From positions 19,647,173 through 19,711,172 of the forward strand of contig NC_055998.1 of assembly GCF_018446385.1 (NCBI RefSeq): a stretch of 64,000 bases of DNA. The letters are read 5' to 3'. Below are positions 43,771 to 54,671 of this stretch, in pieces. The notes under the pieces were generated by a model. It saw only the letters and a program-made list of their open reading frames with translations, was not told the DNA's origin and did no database searches. A program made the position numbers and the translations under genes. How positions within the stretch are numbered: the first letter of the stretch is position 1; the number at the start of each line of letters is the position of its first letter. This DNA comes from Zingiber officinale. Lineage: Eukaryota; Streptophyta; Magnoliopsida; Zingiberales; Zingiberaceae.

Positions 43771-46068
43771 CAAGATGCTCTTAGCCCTTTGCAATGAACC
43801 CTTCTGGTTGCTTTATATGGATGTTTTCTTCAAGACTTCCCTAAAGGAATGCTGTCTTGACATCCACTTGCCAAATAGATAAAAGAATCCGGATAGACTT
43901 AAGCATGGCTACCAGTGAAAAAGTTTCCTTTTTCATCTAGCCTTGCTTTGAAAGTTTCTACCTTCCTGTCTATCCCTCTTTTCCTAATATAGACCTTTTT
44001 ACACCCAAAGGCTTTTATACCATTTGGTGGTTCTATAAGCTTCCAGATTTTATTAGAATACATATATTCTAATTCTGTTATTCATTACTCTTTGCCAAGA
44101 TATTGCATCTTTATCTTGGAGTGCTTCGTCATATGTCCGGAGATCAGGTTCATGTCTTCCAGGGATTGAGTCCAAAAACTCTCCCAAAACATAAATCTTT
44201 TTAGGTTGCCTAACAACCCTCCCACTACGATGAGGCACTTTCTGCAATTGTGTATCATTTGTGATACGTGTTGCAGTTTCCTTGTGGTATCTCATCTTGT
44301 ACAGTTGGTACTAGATTAGACATGTCTTTTATTATTTCCTTAAGAACAAATTTACTTATGAGCACGTGGTTCATTATATAGTCCTTTTAAAATCAGTCAT
44401 TGATGCTAACAATGACCTTCTGATTTTTAAGACTATAAACCTACTTTTGTTTATCTTAGGATAACTTACAAACAAGTGAACTCCTATCCAAACTTATTAT
44501 TATCTCTCTTTAACATATGTGCTGGATTACCCGAATCCGAATATGCTTCTAAATAGGCTTACGCCTATTCAGCAATTCTATATGAGTAGAGAGTTCTAAC
44601 TTGGAAGGTACTATGTTCACTTTCGTTTTCAGAGTTTTTATCCTTAAAACAAATTTGGTAATTTTCTGAATAACTCATCATCTATTTAATTATTCCATAA
44701 GAGTCCTTTACCTTCTTTCTACTACACCATTCTGTTGGGGTGTACCAGATGCAGTTAGTTGGGATTGAAATCCAACTACTGATAAGTGACTCCTAAAATC
44801 TCTCAAGAGGTACTTGCCACTACGATCTTCCATAGTGACTTTTTTACTTTAACATTTCTCCGCATCAACCTTGTACTCTTTGAACTTATCAAAGTACTTA
44901 GTCTTGCGGTACATTAAGTAAATTTATTTGTATCTTGAATAGTTGTAGACAAAATATTCAATACTACCTCTTGTCTGGATAATCATAGGATCACACAAAT
45001 CAGAATGAACCGATTTCAACATATCTTTTGACTCCATACCCCTTGGACTTAAAAGCTTCTTGGTTATTTTCCTTCCAAGTAAGACTCGCAAGTTGGAAAT
45101 ATTTCCACTACCAATGAACCCAAAAGTTCATAAGCTACCAATGAATCCTACTCAAGTATAACCTAGCTTTTAGATGCCAAAGATATAATTGGTTCATTTC
45201 CGAAGGTTGCTTTTTCTTAAAATTAGAAGATGTGTTACTAATTTCCATTTGTTGCATCGTGGGAGTTATTGGATTATAAATTGTCAACCATCATACCAGA
45301 ATAGATAACTTCCCTATTTTTCTTGATAACAAATTTGTTATCAAAATAGACACAATATCTATAATAGTTTAGAAACTGAAATCAGGTTCTTTCTAAACTT
45401 GGTACGTAAAGACAATTACTTAAAATCCATATTTTATTCTTATCAAAGGATAAACATCTCCCACTGCAATAGCTACCACTTTTACAGTAGTGCCCATGTG
45501 GACGGTGATTTACCTTTCATTTAGTTGTCGGGTTTCCTGGAACCCTGCAATGAATTGCAGGCATGATTAATGGCATCTTGTATCTACACTCCAGGTTCTG
45601 GTAGATAACACCACTAGACATGTTTCAACTAATGAATTAAATACACCTAAATTGTTCTTAGTTCTAAGAAGATAGTCTACCTTAATGTCCAAATCCTATT
45701 TCCAATCAATTATAATTGGGACCACTAAGTCTATCCTAAAGTATATCAGCTAGGGATTGACCATCATCCTAAGAATCACAAAAATATTTGGTTATGACCA
45801 ACTCCTTAAAAATTCCCATGAATTTTGTATGCCACGTTAGTGTGGACATATACAAATTCAAAGAGGAAATTTTATCATTTAATTTTATTATCTCGTCAAC
45901 CTTACTTTATGACGAATAAAATTAATAGTTGGTCTATCTTTAATCAAATATTTGGTCAAGACTTCTAAATTTAAAATAATATTGATTCCTCTAACAATAC
46001 TATTTAAATTTACCAACACCTCAAAACACCGTGAATTTTGCATGCCACATTAGTGTGGACGTATACAA
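43771..46068 (-). pseudogene. element H: decayed minus-strand Copia pol (integrase to RT)
   Basis: Minus-strand reading: integrase motif TPQQNGVVERR near 44720-44750; the linker RRSGRVVRQPKK-type block and TYDEALQDKDAISWQRVM (44053-44295, 80 residues open); and RT motif VDVKTAFL near 43820-43860, with an in-frame stop in the following GSLEENIHIKQPEG block. Many stops and frame changes occur, so this is an old copy. The RT is cut at 43771 by G, and the RNase H, polypurine tract and 3' LTR are missing. Confidence 0.75.
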
Positions 46069-48112
46069 TGTTAGGATCTTTCGTACGGCTAGAGAGGGGG
46101 GGTGTGAATAGCCGCCCCAAATTCTCGCGTTTCTTCCTACGATTAGGGTTAGCGCAGCGGAAAATACAATGTAGAAACGACAAAGAAAGAGATCAAACCT
46201 CAACGCATCGATGTAACGAGGTTCGGAGATGAAACTCCTACTCCTCGGCGTGTCCGTAAGGTGGACGAGCCCTATCAATCCGTCGGTGGATGAGTCCCCG
46301 GAAAACCGGCTAAATCAAACACTCCTTCTGGGTGGAGAAACCTCGCCACAAAGTCTCTTGCAACAGCAAGATAAGTGTACAAGAAATACAACAAGAAGCA
46401 AGAACAATAAGAATGTAAAAACACACACTATCTTGCCTTCGACTGGTTTCCGTTGACGAAGCAACAACAGCAGTAACGATCAGCAAACCAGCTAGGGAAG
46501 CTCACACGAAGCTTCACGAAGTAGAGAGCTCAAGAAAGCTCAAGCACGCAAGAAGCAGGGGCAAAGAGAAGAAGAAAAGAAACTCAACAGTGGCTTCTCA
46601 ACCTCTTTTATAACTGCGAAGAAGATGAAGAAACTAGCTGCGTCAGCTAGAACTCGATCGGTCGTGGACCGATCGGTGAAGAGGCCTTTGTTGGTCACGA
46701 TTGGTCCACGCCGATCAGAACTCTGATCGGCTGGGACCGATCGAAGAAGCTTTTTTCCGTCGATCGGTCCATGGACCGATCAGGAACCTCTGATCGGTCC
46801 ATAGACCGATCAGAACTCGATCGGTCCGGGACCGATCAGCTTTGTGCTGATCGGTCCCCGACCGATCAGCCCCTCGCGCCTCGCTCGCTTCGACGACTCA
46901 CGATCGGTCACCGACCTATCGTTATCACACAAGATGCTATCGATTCTTGATCGGTCACCGACCGATCGAATATTCATGTATCACCGGATCGATCACCGAT
47001 CGATCCACTCATGGTTTTCGCCCAAACCAAGTTCAAACCAACATCCGGTCAATCTTGACTGTTGGTACATCATGCTTAGCATCCGGTCCCTTGACCTGCT
47101 AAGACTCTCCACCAAGTGTCCGGTCAATCCCTTTGACCCACTTGGACTTTCCTCTTCGTGCCAGTGTCCGATCACCCTTGATCTACTTGGACTTCCCAAC
47201 ACCGATGTCCGATCACCCTTGATCCATCCGGATTTTCCCTTGCCTTCACTCACCGGGACTTTCACCTAGCTTCACTCACTAGGGTTTTCACCGCTTCACT
47301 CACCAGATTTCCAATCTGCCTGGCTTCACCCAGACTTCCAACCGCCTGGCTTCACTCACTGGACTTTCCCAATGCCCGGCTTCACTCACCAGGACTTCCA
47401 CTTTCACCTAGCTTCACTCACTAGGATTTTCACCGCTTCACTCACCAGATTTCCCTTCTGCCTCACATCCTTCTCCATGCCTGGCTTCACTCACCAGACT
47501 TTCCACCGCCTGCGCTTCACTCACGGACTTCTCCACCGCTCGGCTTCACTCACCGGGACTTTCCACACCGCCTAACATCCCGTTAGGACTTTCCCACCGG
47601 CTTCACTCACCAGACTTCTCCGACGCTTCACTCACGGGACTTTCACACCGCCTAACATCCCAGTTAGGACTTTCCCACTGCCCAGCTTCACTCACGGGAC
47701 TTTCCTCGTGCCAAGCTCCCTGCTTGGACTTCTCCGCCAAGTCTCCATACTTGGACTTTTCCAGCAAGTCTCCATACTTGGACTTTTCCGTGCCAAGTCT
47801 CCATACTTGGACTTTTCGCATGCCAAGCTCCTCTTGACCTTTCCATGCCAAGTCTCCATACTTGGACTTTTCAGTCAACCAGTCAACCTTGACCTAGGGT
47901 TGCACCAATAATCTCCCAACCATCTATTCTTGTCTCACATCAAGAATACAACTCTTCCACGAGTGTCAACATCAACATGCAACTCAACTAGGTCAATCTT
48001 GACCTAAGGTTGCATCAACAATCTTCCCAAGTCAAACATCAAAATACAACTCGAGTCAAGTCAACTCGAGTCGGGTCAACCAGGTCAACCTTGACCTAAG
48101 GTTGCACCAACA
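46069..48112 (-). repeat. element I: 3' LTR, 2,044 bp
   Basis: Plus-strand ends TGTTAGGATC and GCACCAACA. On the minus strand: multiplied LTR-start words, a minisatellite of CTTCACTCACCAGG units (plus strand, about 47255-47700), AAGTCTCCATACTTGGAC units (47730-47870), a palindrome array of CGATCGGTCC...GGACCGATC type (46650-47010), and a TATA box (TATAAAAG, minus, near 46605). Confidence 0.92.
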
Positions 48113-49987
48113 ATCTCCCCCTTTTTGATGTTTGACAAAACTATAATCAAGTTAGGTTAACCCGATAACCTAACTTAGGTTTTCCAACCATCTTCCAATG
48201 TCCAATGTTCTTTCCTTGAACATTCTCCGGACATTCTCCCCTTAGGTTAACCCGATAACCTAACTTGGGTTCTCCAATAATTCTCCCCCTTTTTGACACA
48301 CATCAAAAAGAATTCCAATGTTCTTCCTCGAACATTCCTTGACATTCTTCCCCTAGCTTAGGTTAAACCGATAACCTAACTTGGGTTCTCCAATAACTCT
48401 CCAATGAGCACTCTCCCCTTTTTGACACACATCAAAAAGAAAAAGGAGAGTATCAAGGTCAAGAGTTTCTTCCTAATGAAAGTCCCATACCTTTCATTGA
48501 AACTCTTAATTTCCCCCTTGATACTAAACTCAACAATCAACTTAGTGATAATCCCATATCACTAATCCTTAAAAATCTTAAGGAGTAAAAACTCCCCCTA
48601 AAAGCCAACTCCCCCTTGACCATTGCACCAACAATGTCTTTGGGAGTTCCAAACCTTTAGAAATCTACAAAACCCAACTTCCAATTGAAATTTCAGACCA
48701 ACAAAGGAAATCGAAACGCCTCGATCGGTCCCGCACCGATCGAAACCCATGGATCGGTCCCGACACGATCAGCCTTCACCAGATCGCACCCGCATCGGAA
48801 TTTATGGATCGGCCTGCACCGATCCATGCTTCATCGGATCGGTCCGCATCGATCAGACTTCCTGGATCGGTCCCCGACCGATCCGGACTCGATAAGGCGA
48901 TTTCAAATTTCCTTCCAAATTCGAAACTCCTAGAAAATTCCAGAAAATTCAAAAAATGGAAATTTCGAGGATACATTCCTCATAACATATACTACCATGG
49001 AAAATAGTTTTCTATGAAAGTAGTTTCCATTTTTCAATCTTGATACAAAGTTCAAAAACTTTGAAAAAGTTCAAGTTTAACTCAACTTTGTATCACAATG
49101 TTCAATGATGAATGCTATCACTAGGAAAGCTTCATCAAGGTTTTTCAAATCAATTTTAAAATGCTTTTAAAACCATTTGAATTTAGGACCATAATCTTAG
49201 GGCTATATGCACATAACTTGTACACAAGCTTTCCCTATGATCCTCCATATCTTGAATTAGGCTCATCTAGGTACAAGAACTATGCACCTTGATCCTAATT
49301 CATGATCCTAATATCTCACACACATCTAAAGTGTATCAAGCACATCCATGTCAATTTTGATGTGAGATATGGGTTTAGGTATCTTAGGCTAAGGTCTCAT
49401 GCATTTTCTAAACACAAATTTGATCTCAATATCAAAATATGTTTTTCATCCTTAAATCAATTCAATTGATTATTAATGCAAGAGATGATGACATGGCATA
49501 AAATGGTATCATAAATGAGAACATGTGCCAATGTCATGATGTCATGGCATAAAGTTTGAAACTAAACTAACACATGACATATAAACTAGCCTAAGTATTA
49601 TCATGACATTTCAAATGATAATAAAATAAATATGATGTCATGGCATGGCATATGGCAACCAATCATGGCAAGTTAGCTCAAATAAAATACCTAAATCCGT
49701 ATCTAAGTATCCTTAGCCTTAGCTAACTTAAAATCTAACCCTAGATTGCCCATATATCCCTAAGAGAAAACCAAAATCCCAATTATGGTATTTCTCTAGG
49801 TTTTCCTCAAATTGTGCCAATTAAAATCATTCTTTTCCATAATGGCACATTTTACTCTTTAAGGAGTAAATAATAATTCTTTTTCATTTCCAAAGGTTAT
49901 CAAGACCTTGAAAATGCTCCTTGAGTGTCAATTTCCTCAAAGTTGGGTTAACTACCCTTCTAATTGAGTTGACACTCTCTAACCCAT
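48113..49987 (-). other. element I: 3' non-coding internal region and polypurine tract
   Basis: Directly beside the 3' LTR is the polypurine tract (plus strand ATCTCCCCCTTTTTGATG, 48113-48130). Further in come repeated AACCCGATAACCTAACTT words and several CTCCCCC words that look like duplicated polypurine tracts. A palindrome cluster of GATCGGTCC type lies at 48720-48890. No coding region. Confidence 0.65.
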
Positions 49988-51458
49988 CTATGGGGTAGAG
50001 AAGATGCTCCTAGGAACCCAATACCTATTAGAGCTCATTGGGTTCACTAAATATTCACTAGGGATGACTTCCCTAGCAACTCTCCTAATGACCCTCTTAG
50101 GCTTTAAAGCCTTGGTCATTTGGGACTCATCAAGATCAACTCTAGGGTGACTCCTTGTGACCTTGGTGGTGGTCTTCCTAGCCCTAGGTTTTGTTCCATA
50201 ATTGAATGGAACATTATGATAAGTGGGCTTGACCACTTGGGACTTAGGTTTGTGACCCAAACCCTTTTTGTCCTTGGACATTGGTTTTTGACCCTTAAAC
50301 CCTAGAGATGACTTCTCCAAGTTCTTAAGAGCCTTTTCCAAAGTATCAAGTCTTGACCTCAAGACTTGATTCTCCTTCTCTAATACCTCAATTTTTGATT
50401 TGTCATTTTCTTTGAGGCATTCCTAGGCATGTGTCTAGTTGATTTGGGATTCCTACCTAGGTTCTCCTTAACCTTAGATGAGGTAATTCTAGGGTTGGCT
50501 TTCCTAGGGTTATCCTTATCTAGGCTCACATGTTTGGCACCTAAGCATGTGTATTGATTTCTAATGTTATCATGCTTATCATTATTGACTAGTGCAATAA
50601 AATTTCTAGCATGTATCTTACTAGTATTGCACGAATGAGACTTAAATGATACCTTAGGGTTTGCCTTAGCTCCCCCTATAGAAGTGCTCGGTTTCTTGCC
50701 CTTGTGAGGTTGCCTCCCCCTCGGACAATGACTCCGATAATGTCCCCTTCGCTTGCATTGGAAGCACACCACGTGCTCCTTGCCCTTGCGTGTCGGGACT
50801 CCGGCTACCTTGACCTTTGGCGCCGGTGGAGTCTTCTTACCCTCTTTGGACACTTACTCTTGTAGTGCCCAAATTCCCTACACTCAAAGCATATTATATG
50901 TAACTTATTTGAAATTGAAATGCTTGAGTTACCTAGGTTTGGGGATGGGTGTGAGCTCTCTTCCTCATCCCTTCCGGAGGTAGATGTCTCTTCTTCTTGC
51001 TCCGAACTTGAACAAGAGGAACTCTCCTCCTCTTCTTCCTTGGATGTTGAGTAGCCCTCAACTCCCAATTCGCTCCCTCCATGATGTGAGCTACTTGGCT
51101 CACTAGGCTCCTCTTCATGGCTTGAAGTGGAGCTCTCCTCATGGTACTTGGCCAAGTTATCCCATAATTCCTTGGCATTGTTGTATTCACCTATCTTACG
51201 CAAAATATTAGTAGGTAATGAAAATTCAATTGTTTTAGTTACCTCATTGTTGATCGTGGATTGATGGACTTGTTCCTTTGTCCACTTGTTCTTCTCTAGA
51301 GGCTCTCCTTCTTTATCCATTGGAGGAGTAAAACCTTCTTGTACACAAAACCAATTCAACATATTAGTCCTAAGAAAATACATCATCCTTACCTTCCAAT
51401 ATGCGAAGTTGTCGTTGTAGAAGGGTGGAATGGTGATGTCTTCTCCGAATTGATCCAT
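49988..51458 (-). pseudogene. element I: gag with two zinc knuckles, frameshifted
   Basis: The ATG at 51458 opens MDQFGEDITIPPFYNDNF and a short UBN2-type part up to KELWDNLAKYHEES. The rest of UBN2 (about 90 residues in related gags) is missing, and the reading passes directly into a Ser/Glu-rich stretch. Zinc knuckle 1: CFECREFGHYKSKC. A frameshift near 50830 leads to zinc knuckle 2: CFQCKRRGHYRSHC, then another shift near 50370 leads to the gag tail ending RYWVPRSIFSTP at 49988. Two CCHC motifs in one gag is unusual next to the single-knuckle gags elsewhere in this window. Confidence 0.8.
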
Positions 51459-51504
51459 CTCTAGCTTTGCTCCCACGGGTGTTGATCCGATGAAGAGCGA
51501 CCTC

Positions 51505-51516
51505 GCTCTGATACCA
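51505..51516 (-). other. element I: primer-binding site
   Basis: On the minus strand TGGTATCAGAGC, two bases inside the 5' LTR (51519-53578). This fixes the orientation of I. Confidence 0.92.
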
Positions 51517-51518
51517 CT

Positions 51519-53578
51519 TGTTAGGATCTTTCGTACGGCTAGAGAGGGGGGTGTGAATAGCCGCCCCAAATTCTCGCGTTTCTTCCTACGATTAGGGTTA
51601 GCGCAGCGGAAAATACAATGTAGAAACGACAAAGAAAGAGATCAAACCTCAACGCATCGATGTAACGAGGTTCGGAGATGAAACTCCTACTCCTCGGCGT
51701 GTCCGTAAGGTGGACGAGCCCTATCAATCCGTCGGTGGATGAGTCCCCGGAAAACCGGCTAAATCAAACACTCCTTCTGGGTGGAGAAACCTCGCCACAA
51801 AGTCTCTTGCAACAGCAAGATAAGTGTACAAGAAATACAACAAGAAGCAAGAACAATAAGAATGTAAAAACACACACTATCTTGCCTTCGACTGGTTTCC
51901 GTTGACGAAGCAGCAACTTCACGGAACGATAGCAGCAGCTGACCAGCCGGGGAAGCTCACACGAAGCTTCACGAAGTAGAGAGCTCAACAAAGCTCAAGC
52001 AGAAAAGAAGAAGAAAAGAAACTCAACAGTAGCTTCTCAACCTCTTTATACCTGCGAAGAAGAGGAAGAAACTAGCCGTTGCGTCAACGTTAGAACTCGA
52101 TCGATGCGTGGACCGATCGGAAGACCTTTGCTTGTCCGCCCCGATTGGTCCACGCCGATCAGGAACTTCCGATCGATCGGGGACCGATCGAAGAAGCTTT
52201 ATTCATTCCCCGATCGGTCCATGGACCGATCAGAATCCCGATCGGTCCATAGACCGATCAGAACTTCTGATCGGTCCGGGACCGATCAGCTTTGCCGATC
52301 GGTCCCCGACCGATCAGCCCTCTCGCGCCTCGCCTGCTCGGCTTCGATCGACTCGATCGGTCACTGACCTATCGGTTATCACACAAGATGCTATCGATAG
52401 CACGATCGGTCACCGCACCGATCGAATATTCAGATACCGGATCGATCACCGATCGATCCACTCATGGTTTTCGCCCAAACCAAGTTCAAACCAACATCCG
52501 TCAATCTTGACCTGTTGGTACATCATGCTTAGCATCCGGTCCCTTGACCTGCTAAGACTCTCCACCAAGTGTCCGGTCAATCCTTTGACCCACTTGGACT
52601 TTCCTCTTCGTGCAAGTATTCGATCACCCTTGATCTACTTGGACTTCCCAACACCGATGTCCGATCACCCTTGATCCATCTGGATTTTCCTGCCCGGCTT
52701 CACTCACCGGGACTTTCACCTAGCTTCACTCACTAGGGTTTTCACCGGCTTCACTCACCAGATTCCAACACCGGCTTCACTCACCGGGACTTTCAAACCG
52801 CCTGGCTTCACTCACCAGACTTTCCCAATGCCCGGCTTCACTCACCAGACTTCCACTTTCACCTAGCTTCACTCACTAGGATTTTCACCGGCTTCACTCA
52901 CCAGGATTTCCCTTCTACCTGACTTCACTCAACTGCCTGGCTTCACTCACCGTGACTTTCCGACCGCTCGCTTCACTCACCAGACTTCTCCACCGCCTCG
53001 CTTCACTCACGGGACTTTCCACACCGCCTAACATCCCGCTAGGACTTTCCCACCGGCTTCACTCACGGACTTCTCCGATCGCCTGCTTCACTCACCAGGA
53101 CTTTCCACACCGCCTAACATCCCAGTTAGGACTTTCCCCGGCTTCACTCACTGGGACTTTCCTCGTGCCAAGCTCCTGCTTGGACTTCTCCGTGCCAAGT
53201 CTCCATACTTGACTTTTCCAGCCAAGTCTCCATACTTGGACTTTTCCCGTGCCAAGTCTCCATACTTGGACTTTTCGCATGCCAAGCTCCCTGCTTGGAC
53301 CTTTCCAGTGCCAAGTCTCCATACTTGGACTTTTCAGGTCAACCAGGTCAACCTTGACCTAGGGTTGCACCAATAATCTCCCAACCATCTATTCTTGTCT
53401 CACATCAAGAATACAACTCTTCCACGAGTGTCAAACATCAACATGCAACTCAACTAGGTCAATCTTGACCTAAGGTTGCATCAACAATCTTCCCAAGTCA
53501 AACATCAAAATACAACTCGAGTCAAGTCAACTCGAGTCGGGTCAACCAGGTCAACCTTGACCTAAGGTTGCACCAACA
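51519..53578 (-). repeat. element I: 5' LTR, 2,060 bp
   Basis: Nearly identical to the left LTR. Palindrome array at about 52098-52465, TATA box (GTATAAAG, minus, near 52050), minisatellite at about 52690-53170. The outer end carries three copies of the LTR-start word, at 53578, 53486 and 53375 reading leftward, the inner two each preceded by a purine-rich GGGA(A/G)AT-type tract. Confidence 0.92.
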
Positions 53579-53583
53579 TACAA

Positions 53584-54652
53584 AATCAACATTTGTGAGA
53601 GGAGGGTTTTACCCATTAACTATCTTGTCAACGTAACTTTATGACAAATAAAATTATCTCAAACACCGTTAATTTTGTATGCCACGTTAGTGTGGACGTA
53701 TACAAAATCAATCATTTGTAAGAGGGGTTTTAACCCTTTAATTTTATTATCTTGTCAACCTAGTTTTATGACAAATTAATAGTTGGTTTCATTTGGTCAC
53801 ACAAATAATAACAGTGACTCCGATGGGGAGGATACTATTAGATGTGTCTAAGTGTATACCATTACTTGACACTAAGTCCATTAATAAGATTATGCCCTTC
53901 CGTTAGGGAAGATCACACGCTCTTAATCAACTTCTTATAGTCATCCAAAAATGGAAGTCTGTTCTAGTGATCCACAAACAAGCTCATCCGTTATGGAGGA
54001 AGGCACTCAGAGCCAACGCGCAAGCTTGTTTGCATCACTTACAAACCAGTAATGGAGACCATGGGATTTATTTAAAAATCCCTCTCCCACTTAGTTATTT
54101 ATAAACGAGGAATTTTAACTATGCTAGCCTACTAGTCATGTATACTAACATGCACACACAGCACAATATAAAAGCAATAAATAGAAAATCTAATTTTCAA
54201 CTATTATGGCTTTTATCTATGGTTGTCCTCCGTGTGTTGTCATCCCAAGCTGCTGCCATATTTGGCCACCGCCACCGGGTCTAGCTGTCGCATCCATCTT
54301 GCTCCTTGTTCCGCTGCGCCTCTGGTCCTCAGAAGGTTCCACGCTTTGCAAGATTCGATCCGCGACATAAATAGAATTTTACAATTTTGATCCTATATTC
54401 CATAAAAGGAATGTACATGTATCTAGATCAAAAATAAAATCCTAATAAAACTAAATACAGCTCCTGCTGTATTTTATAATACAATCATGCACACACATAT
54501 AAATGCCCTTGACATGTCCAAGGGTCCAATCACACACATAAAACTATAAGCCATAATAGTTGGATCCTGCATCCACAAAGTTAGCACATCCTACTATTAT
54601 CCCGCCTAAATTATGTATGACATGTGCAAATACCAAATACACAGAGGCAAAA
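53584..54652 (-). other. element H: leader region between primer-binding site and pol
   Basis: Non-coding or fully decayed. It holds repeats of a roughly 125-base unit with GCCACGTTAGTGTGGACGTA (copies near 45830, 46040 and 53675, two of them on the other side of element I). A possible old gag start (ATGGATGCGACAGC on the minus strand) lies near 54295, but it runs out of frame soon. Confidence 0.5.
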
Positions 54653-54669
54653 CCCTAGCTCTGATACCA
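54653..54669 (-). other. element H: primer-binding site
   Basis: Minus strand TGGTATCAGAGCTAGGG, two bases from the LTR at 54672. It shows that H runs leftward. Confidence 0.9.
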
Positions 54670-54671
54670 AT

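Larger units (their letters stand above)
46069..53578 (-). mobile_element. element I: gag-only LTR element, minus strand, TSD TACAA
   Basis: A complete insertion of 7,510 bp, with TACAA at 46064-46068 and 53579-53583. LTRs: 46069-48112 (3' LTR) and 51519-53578 (5' LTR). The 3.4-kb internal region encodes gag but no pol. It sits in the non-coding part of element H and is the innermost member of the stack. The LTRs are very alike with a few indels, so it is among the youngest insertions here. Confidence 0.93.

Noticed and set aside
46038..46456. Duplicate genes at 46038-46456 and 51490-51905 with near-identical short proteins
   Set aside because: They are the R/U5 parts of the two LTRs of element I, not genes.
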